In this document: positions 43,201 through 54,877 of the stretch, one piece after another
How positions within the stretch are numbered: the stretch's first letter is position 1
How the letters are laid out: each line of letters starts with the position of its first letter
NCBI GenBank assembly: GCA_950295325.1
Contig: OX485805.1
Span: forward strand, 42,556,758-42,620,757
Origin: Polytrichum commune
Lineage: Eukaryota > Streptophyta > Polytrichopsida > Polytrichales > Polytrichaceae
DNA length: 64,000 nucleotides
Direction of reading: 5' to 3'
Position numbers and translations under genes: made by a program
The notes under the pieces: generated by a model
The model's input: only the letters and a program-made list of their open reading frames with translations
Database searches by the model: none
Told to the model about the DNA's origin: nothing

Positions 43201-44395
43201 TGGATGCAACATTGCCCTTTCTCTCACTCAATGCAACATTGCATATATTTTGAAAATTTCGTAAGAGGTTCAGCATATTCAGGATATTGCAACACTGACT
43301 AACCAATCAAAAAAAAATTTCACCTCCAAAGCAGGAAGCAAGGAAGGCCTGAAATCCAGGATTCGCTCGTACATGAGTGCTATGGATTCAATTCCTCCCA
43401 AGCTAAACCCTCTCTCACTCACTGGAAGCACCATTGAGCATACTTCGTGCGAAAATTTCGCAGGTTCAGATGCTACCACACCTAAGGTAGAAGTGCCGAA
43501 TTTGACCACAACAATTATCTGGACACCTATATTTGAGTGGTATCTGGTTAGGCGTGAATCTAAGAACCAGTGCCAAAAAGACAAATGTTTAAAAGAGATT
43601 GGACTATGTGCTAAAACTATGCTAACCATTCTAGGCTCGATAGTCAACATGATTGGGGGGACCTGTATGAGCACTTAATGAGCACAAGAATCTTCACTTT
43701 GAAAAAGAATATGATATTCATATGAGCTCCAAAAAATACAAGTCAAATGGCTACGGGCATAATTTGGATTTGCTCATCATCTTGCAGTAATCACGTGTTA
43801 TACATCCTACGAGAAGTGGGTGCAGAGAGAAAAGTATCCATCCAAGGCACATCTACCTTACTTAACCCATCCGTCAAGAGAAAAAAAAACTCACCTCCAT
43901 GCGAGTCTTAATAACCGTAATAGGACAGACCACCAAAGAAGCCAAGGACCTTGTGAGCGCGCCTGCACTCAATGTCACCACCGCAGGCAACTTATCCTTC
44001 AACATACCGGAAGTCCGAGCATCCGCTGCTGCTCCACCAAACCCCGTCCGAATGGTCTCCAGCATCGGCCCCAAAACTGCAAAATATAATCCAGCTCCCA
44101 ACCCCACTCGAACACACGCAGGCCCCGTCCCTCGCCACAACCCTTTCACGCCATCTTCCGCAAGAATGCCCCGGAGCACCACCCCGAAGTGACGGTTACG
44201 AGGGATTTCGGCCGCTTGCATGTGCGTTTTGATCACGTCCAGGGGTTGCAACACGGTTGTGCTTACCATTCCTGCCCCTCCACCTGCTACAAATGATGCC
44301 AAGCTCTTGTGTTGTGTTTTTTGTTTTCTTTGCTCCGGAGGCTTGTTGTCGGTTGCTGATTGGGAATTCTCGAGGGGCACCATCGCCGTCGACAT
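40176..44395 (-). CDS. mitochondrial glycine carrier, SLC25A38/Hem25 type
   Basis: Minus-strand exons in coding order: 44395-43895, 42363-42285, 41792-41697, 41405-41310, 41040-40991, 40815-40744, 40426-40350, 40254-40176; total 349 residues. It shows the three carrier repeats: PLDVIK (residues 51-56), PITVIK (158-163) and PPDVVR (271-276). The second signature lacks the usual acidic residue, as PITVIKT does in animal SLC25A38. Other marks are LLPTLVRDAPYSGLYLLLYN and the C-terminal RRALQQAF-AWTIFEE. Known: this family imports glycine into mitochondria for the first step of haem synthesis in animals and yeast. Plants make haem from glutamate, so the role here may differ. Located in the inner mitochondrial membrane by family. 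Confidence 0.9.
40350..40426 (-). CDS. carrier exon 7
   Basis: Acceptor GTTGTGCAG, encoding VNGFKGLFVGVLPRVGRRAL then QQAFA, donor GCATG|GTAAGT with the Trp codon split to exon 8. Confidence 0.88.
40744..40815 (-). CDS. carrier exon 6
   Basis: Acceptor TGTGTACAG, encoding VRTRLQLERTHESSILSTVK then HIVK, donor GTGAAG|GTTTGC (weak). It completes the third signature begun in exon 5. Confidence 0.85.
40991..41040 (-). CDS. carrier exon 5
   Basis: Acceptor CGTTGTGCAG, encoding AMAGGCATFLTHPPDV, donor GATGTG|GTGGGT. It carries the start of the third carrier signature. Confidence 0.85.
41310..41405 (-). CDS. carrier exon 4, 5' boundary uncertain
   Basis: The sure part is HLILGFNPDNLPNGSSTAGA then TFLA, donor GGCAG|GTATGT. 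The obvious acceptor (ATCTGGCAG before 41382) breaks the frame. The acceptor GGACCATAG before 41405 restores it and adds EFLYVIWQ. Total CDS length is then a multiple of three. Confidence 0.6.
41697..41792 (-). CDS. carrier exon 3
   Basis: Acceptor GGTGGCAG, encoding LYSGLLPTLVRDAPYSGLYL and LLYNQMQCFLK; donor AAAG|GTATGC. The RDAPYSG motif is typical of the family. Confidence 0.9.
42285..42363 (-). CDS. carrier exon 2
   Basis: The acceptor GGGGGTGCAG is chosen over an upstream TGTCAG because only it keeps phase 0. It encodes YAAASGLYYRNTFHAVQTIA, then YKEGIP; donor CCCG|GTAAGT. Confidence 0.8.
42400..43470. repeat. tandem array in carrier intron 1
   Basis: About six units of 155-230 bp, each with AAGCAGGAAGCAAG, GGCCTGAAATCC, GAGTGCTATGGATT, a CT-rich run, GATGCAACATTGCAC and TTCGTAAGAG. 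Units begin near 42402, 42580, 42733, 42920, 43098 and 43330. Confidence 0.8.
43483..43865 (+). mobile_element. R1 element, full-length
   Basis: The left TAAGGTAGAAGTGCC and the right end, reverse-read TAAGGTAGATGTGCC, form terminal inverted repeats. It lies in intron 1 of the carrier gene, next to exon 1. Confidence 0.75.
43895..44395 (-). CDS. carrier exon 1, first repeat and start of second
   Basis: It opens MSTAMVPLENSQSATDNKPP; LASFVAGGGAGMVSTTVLQP starts carrier repeat 1. It includes GLWRGTGPACVRVGLGAGLY and ends ITVIKTRME before GTGAGT. GC-rich and nested between related AT-rich tandem repeats. Confidence 0.9.
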
Positions 44396-44399
44396 CGCT

Positions 44400-46350
44400 A
44401 ACTATTGGGTTTACCACATGCGTTCAAGTTTGAATCCTGAAAATACTCAAAGCTCGAAGCTCAGAAACTTAACTCTATATATCGTACGAGATTTGACATA
44501 TTCACATGTTTCAACATCTACTAAACACTCCATCTAGAAAAGCAGGAAGGTCAGAATGTTTGTCATAACTTGTGTTTTCAACCCTGAGATTCCAAACTCA
44601 GAAACTCAAAACTCGACCCCCAAATCGAGTCAACCGATGGTGCAAAGAAAGAAACTCTCCCAAAATCAAAATAAAGATGAATCAATATTGAGAGGCATTG
44701 TTTTTGAAGCTGTCAAGCCTCAGACCTCGAGCATTCTTCAATTGGCTTTACAACATGCTCACCGTCTCAAAAACACAAAGCTCGAAGCTTAGAAACTTAA
44801 CCCTCTCAAAAACATTGCACATTGCACATATTTTGTATGAGATTTGACATATTTCACATGTTCCAACATCTACTAAGTAAGCCATCAAGAAAAGCAGGAA
44901 GTTCAGATTGTTCGACATGATTTGTGTTAACAACATGTTTTCAACCCTAAACTTTTAAAGCTCAGAAACTCAAAACTAAACTTCCAAATCTAGTCAACCG
45001 ATGGTCCGAAGAAAGAAAACTCTCCCCACACCAAAATTTAGATGAACCAATATTGAGGCATTTTTCTTGAAGCTGTCAAGATAAAGACCTCATCCATTCT
45101 TCAGTTGGGTTTACAACATGTCCACCATCTTAAAATCCCAAAGCTTGAAGCACAGAAACTTAACCCTCTCAACATTCAACATTACACATATTTCATATGA
45201 GATTTGGCATATTCACATGTTTTAACATCTAACAAGCCATCAAGAAAAGCAGGAAGTTGAGAATAGTAAGGCATAATTTTTGTTTACCACATGTTTTCAA
45301 TTCTAAAATTCCAAAGCCCGAAAACTAAAAACTTAACCCCCAAAGCGAGTCAACCGATGGTGGTCCAAAGAAAGAAACTCTCCCCACACCACAATCCAGA
45401 TAAACCAATATTGAGCCATTCTTCCTGAAGCTATCAAGGATTCTTCAATTGCGTTTACAACATGCCCGTCATCCTAAAATCCCAAAGCTCGAAGCTCAGA
45501 AACTTAACCTTTGAATCTCAATTAATGGGTCAAAGAAACTCTCCTAAAAGAAAATGCAGAGGAACGGTTTATTGAGGCCTTCTTGTTGATGATGTGAAGA
45601 CTTAGACAACAAGCATTCTTCAGTTGGGTTTACAACATGCCCACCATCCTAAAACCCCAAAGCCCAGAATGTTGAGGTTTGAGGTTCGAGGTTCAACAGC
45701 TTTGAGATTGCCTTACCCAATCGTCTGGAAGTTCCTTTTCAAATTTATTTGCAAACTTTCTTGATTCTTTTTTATTAACCTTGTTGAAGAGAGTTTGAGG
45801 TCTGAGGTATTTTCTGACAGATTCAACAAGAAGACCTCAATAATCGTTCGTCAGTACATTGTTTTCAGAATTGAGGGTTGAGTTTCGAGCTTTGGAGTTT
45901 CAGGATGGTGGGCATGTTGTAAACCAAACTGAAGATCAAAATTTCAAAAAAAAATCAAAGACATTGGGTTTACCACATGCCCTCAAGCTCAGATCCTAAA
46001 CTCCCAAATCTCAGAAACTCAAAACTTAACCCTCTCAACATTGCACATTGCACATATTTCATTCGGGATTTAGCATATTTAAATGTTCCAACACCTACTA
46101 ACCCATCAAGAAAAGCAGGAAACAAGCAAGGCCTGAAATCCAAGGTTCCCTTAAACACGAGTGCTAATGATTTGGGTTTACCACATGCCCGCAGTATTCA
46201 ACTCCCAATCCTGAGAAACTTAAAACTCAACTCTCAAATTGAGTCAACCGATGGTTCAAAGAAACTCTCCCTGAAGAAAATCCAGAGGAATGACTACTGA
46301 GGCATTTCCTCTTGCAGCTGTCAAAAACCTTAGACCTCAAACATTCTTTT
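44400..46350. repeat. tandem array upstream of carrier gene
   Basis: Units of about 330-370 bp with AAAGCTCGAAGCTCAGAAAC, TTTGACATATTCACATGTT, CAAGAAAAGCAGGAAG, TCGAGTCAACCGATGG and TTTACAACATGC. Part of the unit (CATTGCACATATTTC ... AAAGCAGGAA) is the same as in the intron 1 array. Confidence 0.78.
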
Positions 46351-46460
46351 ACAAGGTTAAATAAACACTCTCAAACAAATTTCTCAAACAAATTCGCAAA
46401 GAACTTCCAGACGATTGGGTGAGCAATCTTGAAGCTGTCCAACCTCAAACCTCAACCTCA
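45670..46460. repeat. inverted repeat around the distal array
   Basis: About 110 bp at 45670-45785 is the inverse of 46350-46460; the shared core is ACTTCCAGACGATTGGGT and its complement, with ACCTCAAACCTCAAC at the outer side. Confidence 0.65.
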
Positions 46461-47295
46461 AACCAACAAGCAATTTCAAAAACCAATGGTTCAAAGGAAT
46501 TGGAAGCTGTCAAGCCTCAAACCTCAAACAATCTTCAAACAATCTCGACCAACTTTCTCAAAGAATTTCTCAAAACCCCACACAACGTCGTTCTACACAA
46601 TCTCCAACAACCCAGCTCAAAAAAAAGAAAATCCTCAAAAGAAACGATCACCGAGGCAATCAATCTTGAAACTCTGGAACCTCAAATTTCAAACAAAGTC
46701 TGCTCTCCAATAATTATCGCCTACAACCTAAAATAAGCCCAAAAAATGTCAAATCAAATGAAATGAGAGTTCTCCAAGACGTTACCAATTATTGAAGCTG
46801 ATTTTTGGCACAATTGGTGACGCCTCAATCTGAATCTTGCTAACCTCAACCGCCCACAACTTCAAGCCTTCAACTACTTACTCTCCAAACTTGAATTGAA
46901 TGAAGAGAGATAACTTTCAAGAATGAATGATGGTCAAAAAGACGTGTGATGGAGTTGGAGCCAATGATCTTGGAGCCAAAAAGAGGCTGATCCGGTGAAA
47001 CATGTGGACCATTAAGGATTTTCTCGAGCACCGCCAATCTGTGTGTCTGAAGTGCAAATATGATTTCTCAACTTGTGATTTCGGCGAAGCAATAAGTGAA
47101 ATAGCCAATCCCCCAAAATATTATATATCTATTTATAGAATAAGGTTAAGTTAGGCATTTCTTGGAAGGGGGTCAATTTTCAAGGAGGTGATAAATCAAG
47201 GTTTTACAACTTAGTTTACTTGGGCCTTAAGTTTTGGTCTTCCTTTTCACCGTCGCCATGTCACGTTTGTTTTGTAAGGTCCCAAATTAAGGTTA

Positions 47296-47461
47296 AAGGT
47301 AGATGGGCCTTAAATGGTTTTTTTTTCATTTATCCCACTTCTCCTAAGATATTCAAACATGCAACTAGGTAGTACAAGATTATTAGCAAATGTGAATTGA
47401 GGTCATAGCAATTTTTCATATTTGCAGAGCTCGTATAAATATTTCATTTATTGTCAAAGTA
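47296..47461 (-). mobile_element. R1 fragment, reverse
   Basis: AGGTAGATGGGCCTTAAATG and CCCACTTCTCCTAAGATATT mark the family's 3' end. It is truncated at the junction with the 47460 repeat. Confidence 0.6.
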
Positions 47462-47695
47462 TATTTGGACAAACCACTTGTCCAAAATATAATAAGAGAT
47501 GTGCACTTGCGGAGACAAAAACATCAAATGAGAAGAGCAAAAGCAACAACACAACAACCACAACTTCAAATGTGTGCATTCCATGTTTCACCAATCACCA
47601 TATTAGTGTAGTTTTGAGATCTAGTGTACGTCACAATGGCGCTTGAAATATTCCAAAAATACATGCATAAATCCAAATATACTTAGATCCTAGTT
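47460..47695 (-). repeat. inverted copy of the 66-300 repeat
   Basis: Reverse complement of the repeat at 66-300, diverged. It abuts a truncated R1 element ending at about 47461, so one of the two inserted into or beside the other. Confidence 0.6.
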
Positions 47696-49290
47696 ATTAA
47701 CTAACCAATTTCTCACCAATTGTAACCACATGACCTACCTTGAAAGGGACAATAGGAAACCCTCCATGAGCACGACATGCCATCAACTCGTATCAACTCA
47801 GCCAATGCCTTCAAACGCGTGTCATTGAATTCTTCACTTCATTTTCTTGACTTACGTATGCTCAGAAAGGGCATTGTGAGCACCCACAAAGTATCAAATT
47901 GGTCAAGATACCAATGACTCCCAATAGGCGTGTCATTGATAGTTTTTATCCACGCCAAACATCCCATAACATTGCTTACTACAGGGCATGGCCGCACATG
48001 TGGGTCAGAACCAACAAGGCAGTGTTCAAGATTGAAACCGTCATACGAGTTTCATTTTGAAGGGCTCTCAAATTTCAACCTTTCAATTGAAGGATTGGTT
48101 CAAATCCAAGACGTCAATTCAAGAATATAGAAATGAAATACAAAATTCACATTAAACTTGTGCATGAATTATATGGTACATGTTTCCATGACAATGCGAT
48201 GAATTAAGAATCAACCATGTGTCTCCACTTCTTGTAGTGACAATGCCCTACACTTGTCAGTTCTTGTGACAAGCAAATTATATTGAGGACTTCAAGTGAC
48301 GTCTTCATTGTCAATTAGGGGTTGCATTTTGAAGGTCTGTTTTGAGAGAGGTATAGTTTGAAGGGCCAAATCGCGTTTGAAGGGCATTGAAGACTTCAAT
48401 CTTGAACACTGCGGCAAAGGTAGCTGCTGTTTTCATGGTAGCATTCCAGGTAAGGACTCCAGCAGGCAAGGGTGACAAAGTGGCCCCGGAGGCTTGCGGC
48501 CTTGTATCGGCATCTGGCCAAAGTCTCATCCGGAGCAGGCGTGTTTTGTCCTACTTGGTTTTTGGGTGGCCTGCAGCCTTTGCATCAGAATGTTTTTGAA
48601 TTCTCAACCTAGGTGTTGAAATTGGGAGGCACAATCAAGGATCTACAAGTTGCAGGCAAGAATTAGTGGGTGGTGGCGGCCAAACTTGACAGAGGGATGG
48701 GACCACGAGCTGGGGTTTGCACCATTTCAGGTGAGTTTATGATGGATTCTTTTGTTTTTTGGGGGAAACTTTTCGCACTCCCAATCTGCATCCATGCCAC
48801 ATTCTCGGCCACCACAGCTTGCAATGCCCAGCTGGTCAATGTCTGGGGGGATTTGTGGGCATAATCGGGTCAATATCATAGTGTTATCAAGTCCAACCGG
48901 TTACATGTGATCTTTTAGTTTTATTTCTTTATTCATCTGAGGTATATGCCCATGAATTCCTCTAAAATGACGTGTAGTTTTCCTGAAGTCTTGAACTTCG
49001 ACCTGTTATTTCTCAAACTTAACAAGTTCATCTGTGACTAGTGGTTGGTTCTCCCTGTTCACTGCGGCTGATCTTCGTTATGGGGTTTGGATCCCTTTTT
49101 TTCTTGCATTCACAGGCCAATTTCAGCTTCTTTGGTGTGGATTCAGTCAAGGTTTAAAGGTCTGGAACTCTTCGTGGTCTCTGTGCATGATTTTAGCTGC
49201 GAGCTTGCAGGTGGACTTAATAATGTGATTGATGATGACCTAGTTCCTTACTTGGCTCCAACATGTAGATTGCATGCCGTGTGCATTTTT

Positions 49291-49515
49291 TGACAAAGTT
49301 TTTGACGGTTGACAAGCAACAACTTGCACAAAAATGCCTCGCATGTCAATTGTCACGCACAATTTAGAAGATGACATGTAGTGTGACTTGTGAAGGAAAA
49401 ATTAAACGTCAATTGACACGTACTAATAGGCATGTGACAATGAGGTGACATTTTAGAAGAAAATGTAGATGTCAATTGATATTCATTTTTGTTTTTGAAA
49501 ACATCACATGACATT
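49291..49515 (-). repeat. inverted copy of the 7.9 kb repeat
   Basis: Reverse complement relation to 7857-8060, diverged. It lies in a gene-free region. Confidence 0.55.
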
Positions 49516-51789
49516 TTGGATTTGAAGTTGAATGTCAAATGAAAGTTGTCAAACATACACATTGATTGCATGGCTCTAGCATAATTTGGAACTAAATTTT
49601 TCATTTTTAGTTTGTTAGCGTTCTCAGGTTGTTGGGTTACTCACCATTTGGATCCCAAAAGTAGGGTTGAAGATTATTGGCAAGGTTACAAGCTTTTTTG
49701 CTATGTTTATTTAATTTCACTCTTTGCAACATGAGGCCGAATTATGTCGATCGAAATTGGGTTAGTTCCTATCACGTAGTCATTTGTTATTTCAATGTAG
49801 GCATTGCTTTCTAGTTTGATATGCATGCGTTTTTGGGTTTTGATCTTCAGAATGGTTGGGAATTGTCAAGACAACTTGTCTTCCATTGTCATGTTCATGG
49901 CCCCCCTCCTTTGCCTCATGAGGTGCATTCTATTTGCATGCATCTCCTCCCCCTTGTAGACATGTATTGTTGGTGGGAGTTGGGTGAAGAATGTAGCAAT
50001 CATCGACACCTCATGCTCCAATTTGACTCCAAACTTGAGCTCGAGTCACATGAGTTGGGGAGGTCCGTGTTGTATATGGTCAAAGACGATGAGACAGGGA
50101 AAGAGACTTTGAGTAGACACATTGACCTCAATGCGGTACATAATCCATTCGTTGCCATCCACGAGAGATTGGCCATGGTAGACCTCAATTTTGGTGATCT
50201 TCATGTACAAGTACATGTCAATTACTTGGTCTCTTCCCATTTCATCGTGCCCCATCATTCTTTCCATTTTATAGACAATGGAACTTAAAACTTACATGAA
50301 AAGTGGTTTCATCTGCATATGAGTTGCTCTCTTCCATTCAGGACATGTAGTTAAAATTTTGAAATAGTTTGTCATTGTACACATAGGCGCAATTAATATA
50401 CTATCATTCAACAAATCTACATTCACAATGCACTCATATGTGACGTTTTCCCTATACTTTGGCCTCTCATGCGCTTTGCTTTGGTGCCTTGGAATGCATG
50501 TGGGTTGGCCTCTTTAGTTCTAAGCAACTGAGCTAAAAATTGACTTGAAAGAAGAACTCAATCACAATTCTTCCTCACGTGTGATTGACTATGTCATTCT
50601 CTAATCACATACACATTTGCCTCTTTGATACTCTAAGAGTGAGTCTGACAACCCTTCCAAACTAGGATATCGATGCTAAATGCCCTCACAATCAAATTAA
50701 TGTGCACAATTTCAATCATTTGTATAGAGGTCTCTTTCATTCAAGACTTCTAAACTCAAATTAATTTCAAGTGGGATTCATTTAAAAAATATTCTATTAT
50801 GTGTAATATTGTGCTTGTATAATTCATAATGTGAAGTAGTCATTTTTCATTTTATGCACTATTACGTTCTGACTACGTTAATGTCAACTTATTGAGCAAA
50901 ATAATGTCACAAATATAATATTTTCTCTCAATGGAAACTTGGAATATCACAAAGGTGACAAACAAATATGACATTGAATCCACTAGACTCTAGTAGTGAT
51001 GTGTGCAAGCCTTACATATCTTTCTTCAAACATTCAATCACAAAATTTGCTCATGTCCAAACTACCTCCCCTTTTTCATTTACATGTTGTATTTCCTCTT
51101 TGAATCCACAAATTATAAATTATAAATAAATACACATGTATACATCCATGTAAGATTGATGCCCTCTTCCAAAAACATACAATGGTCATCCTCTTTTCAT
51201 CCACGCATTGTGTCTCAATATTTAACTCAAGCTAGGTATCCACCTCATCAAAGCCTTGAAAGCTCACGGTTCTTCCGGAAAAACGAGCATGGCCTCTCAT
51301 AAGCTATCTACAAATAATGAACTAGTCTTTGTCCAACACATGTCAATTGTGTACATTACACACATCAAAAACTCTCTCTTGTAAAATATGGCATGTGTGA
51401 TCCTATTTAATGAAAACAATTACACATATTGTTTCCATTGAACTTCTTTGCATATTGGTAGTAGCATGTGTGATATTGTTCATAAGTGGATAATCTAATA
51501 TGTGAAATTTGTATGCATAAAGATCGCCCAAAGCCCACCACAATCTAGATCTCAATTTGAATCCATCTCATATCGTCCCTCTCCATCCAAACCGCTTTTT
51601 GTTCTTCTCCTTACCTCAAATGAGGTCATGGCTTCACCTCGCTTATCCTGACCTCCCGGATGTATCTCCAAGCCCTTCTTGGTCTTCACCTCGACCACTA
51701 TGAAGGCAAGTGGGTCATTCCATGCTTATAGAAAATAAATGAAAAATAATGAGGACTCCGATAACATTGCCTCGGCCTACATCTCTATA

Positions 51790-53644
51790 ATAAGGTAAGA
51801 ATTGGAAGAGGCCACATTTGAGCATCTCCATGAGAAGCAAGTTTTTGACCTCCCAGCTTGGGACATTGGTAATAAGGATGAAAAATGGTATATCAAGCAT
51901 AGATCTACATGTTGGTTTGATGAATACCTACTTAAAATTATACTTCCAACATGCTCTATGACATTTTGCACATGCAAAGGAAAATCTTTGATAGGTTGAC
52001 GTACGACCTCAGACCATTTATACAAGGAAAATAAACTAAATAGAAACAACTTATCAATATTAAAAAGAAATTGGTAGTTACATTGTTCAAGTTTATGCAT
52101 GGTATTACCATACTTATTATGACCAACAAGGTGGCAATAAGGAAAATATATTGTGCATGACATGTTATGACACGTGTGTCTAGCTATATATAAATATTTT
52201 TGTACCTTATCGTGTGGCCAGTTGGCCAAAAATTAAGAAAAGTTATATCAAACTTCCATGTCAAGCAATGATTATTAATAGTATCAATAGATGATTTATC
52301 ATATCTACATTGATGCACCGTCCAATGTCATGGTCGATGTCGATCACCACAACCGTAACTATTTTTTTTTCTATATTGCTAGAAGGTGTAATGAATAGCA
52401 AATGTTACTTCACCTCAATCAATACTGATCCTCCGAGATCCTTATATGACTAAATTTATTACAATAATTCATTTCAACTATATCGAAAGGTGGAAGAAAA
52501 AATCATAGAAGACTTCTACAATGACTGAATGACATTGCTGGCAGACCTCCCTTTTCCACCCTACTTTATGGCCGACCGGGGTTTCGTCTTTTGAGTTGGT
52601 ACATCTCACCATTCAAGAAAGGCCCCGTGGGAAATCCACTATCAAGTGACGAAACTTGGTAGAATCAAAATATTCTTCCACTCGCATGAATGTCGGACGA
52701 GGATTTGACATTCTTAAAACAAAATTCAAAAGATTGAAATGAAGTTATAATTGAAGCTATATTTCCTTCCTACGATTGTGCATTCTTATTGTATGTTGCA
52801 CAATATATTGCTCACAAGCCTCGAGGGGATCACTCCCTCTTATATGAATGCATATACATGCCGTCAAGACGTATTTATCGGGGGCCTATTTATCTTGCAA
52901 AAAAAAATATAAGGTATGCTATTTTTCAAAATAAAGGTAAATGCTTGTATTTTAATACACCCTCTCAGTAATTATAAATTTTTGGGGAATAATTTTAAAA
53001 TAACCTATTTTACTTATACTACCAAATTTTTTTGAAAAGAGTATTGCAATTCAAATAACACGCTGGAATTTTCCCTCCTGGCACGTAGGTAGAAAACAAT
53101 AACTCCACATTGGATACGTTGGCTCAGTAACGTTCAAGGCAGCCAACATACGAAGTCATCTATTCAAGTTTTTTCAACAAAAAATTACATCTTTTCATCC
53201 ACTAGCACAGACCCTACCCTAGACCCGCTACCCCTAGTAATTGTTTCCACGTTATTTTACATGTACTGACTAGATTAAAAAATGCCATTATATGTGATGG
53301 TATTTTACATGTAAACATGTTTGATTATTTCAAAACCCCCTATATTATATGTACATTTTTTGCAAAAGTTATCTGCAATGAAGATATTAGACCCTATTTT
53401 TTATCACACGTTGTTTCTACGATTTTTGCGAGTGATCCCCCAAGTCGCAAGCGAAGACCAGACATTGGATCAAATCCTAATTGATTGTCACCTAGTACCT
53501 ATGCAAGAGGACAAATTAGCTCCTAGAGAGGATGGTGATTGTTTCCAACTGCCAAGACCAATGGGAATTGTAAGTGAGGAAAGAATATTGCTAGAAAAGA
53601 AGATGGCACGGGAAGATCTTCTAGACTACTTAGTTCGCATATAA
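51790..53644 (+). pseudogene. decayed PIF/Harbinger transposase
   Basis: Plus-strand pieces in shifting frames resemble plant Harbinger (HARBI1-like DDE) transposases: EKWYIKHRSTCWFDEYL at about 51885, then MLYDILHMQRKIFDRL and DLRPFIQ in another frame near 51955-52020, then KFMHGITILIMTNK near 52090. Near 52690 TRMNVGRGFDILKTKFKRL matches the family's late conserved block. The open frame ending at 53644 (LLEKKMAREDLLDYL) may be the C-terminus. Several stops and frameshifts make it non-functional. It is convergent with the Myb/SANT-like ORF downstream. Confidence 0.7.
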
Positions 53645-53752
53645 AACACCGAATTATATGTCTAGACACTCGGAAGGACCACAATGTTGAGAACTTGGTT
53701 ATTCCATGGTTAAATGTTAGGAGGCCGACTTGCATGTGACCTCATTTTGACC

Positions 53753-54163
53753 CACGGGGAGGCCACTTCATTGTCAAGTTGACACCACGTGCGGACAAAG
53801 TTTGCTACCCCTATATTACATGCCATATATAATTTTAAAATTTATGATATTTTTTCTACATATACACAACCATTGATAGTATCTTTTGTATACTTTTTTT
53901 GAAATTTTTAGTCATCTTTATTTTTTTTAGTAATTGTTTTAGTTCATTTCTGTGTCATTCTAGTTAGAAATGGTATGTTTTATGAAAAAAACAAATCATC
54001 AAATTTAGTTACCACTTCTAACTATGTCATAGGTATTGTGTATATCTACTCATGAAAAAAATTTGATAAAATTTTGACCCATTTTGGTGGTGCAACTTAC
54101 CAAAAGAAGATTTTTTTTGGCCGCACGTGGTGTTCAACTTGACAATGGAGTGATCTCCCCGTG
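53753..54163 (-). mobile_element. hAT-type MITE copy 2 (411 bp)
   Basis: Near-identical to copy 1 but in opposite orientation. The perfect 8-bp duplication TTTTGACC lies at 53745-53752 and 54164-54171. It sits inside the decayed PIF/Harbinger element. Confidence 0.88.
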
Positions 54164-54877
54164 TTTTGACCTTGAGTTCCACATGCATGGAATTTATATG
54201 TTAGATGCTTCCGATGGTAGAGGCCAACTCTAATGCTAGTTGATTTTCTGGGTTCAATACTAGTTGAATGTAATTTTAAAGCTTAATGTTCAGCCTGAAT
54301 CCTATTTGAGTGCCACATTAAAGCTTGTATACCTACAATAAACATTAAAAAAACTCACATTTGGTTCAATGGCTAAAGCATGTGTGACCTCTAATTCTAC
54401 ATGAATCCTAATTGAATATGATTTTTGAATTTCACAACTTAGACTAGAAGAGGTCGACTCACATTTGGTTCAATGTGTAATCACATTCAAACTCATGTAA
54501 ACTCCTCTTTTGCTTTGATCCTACTTGAATGCATTTCTTGGAATTTCAATGCCTACATCAATTTGGCCACTTCACATGTGTTTGGATGATTAACCATATG
54601 TGAGCTAATATTATGCTCAAATCCTACTTGTATGAGATTCTTGAAGTCAACATTTAAATGATATTTTGGAGCAACCATGCCTAGAATCTAAGAAGCCAAC
54701 TACACGTAAGCTCGACATCATACTTGAGGCCTACTTGAATTGAAATATTAAACTTTGATCCACAGATACCAAGAGGTTGAACACTAGACTAACATAAGAC
54801 TTGCTTGGTTAAAAATATTTGCATGCACACAATGAAAGAGATTCTAAAAAACACGTGCTTGAAACCATGACACCCGA

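Larger units (their letters stand above)
46740..51780. other. gene-poor interval
   Basis: No gene is recognised. It contains the R1 fragment and repeat at 47.3-47.7 kb and the repeat at 49.3 kb. A relatively GC-rich stretch at 48380-48860 has only short, conflicting open frames. A 155-codon open frame at 49821-50288 has no recognisable family features. Confidence 0.5.

Noticed and set aside
43874-44232. Plus-strand open frames opposite carrier exon 1
   Set aside because: The minus strand has clear carrier signatures; the plus frames are GC-rich shadows.
49821-50288. 155-codon plus-strand open frame
   Set aside because: It has no recognisable motif and no codon bias unlike its surroundings; not called as a gene.
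51777-52229. 150-codon minus-strand open frame
   Set aside because: The opposite strand carries the transposase-like peptides in this interval, so this is a shadow.
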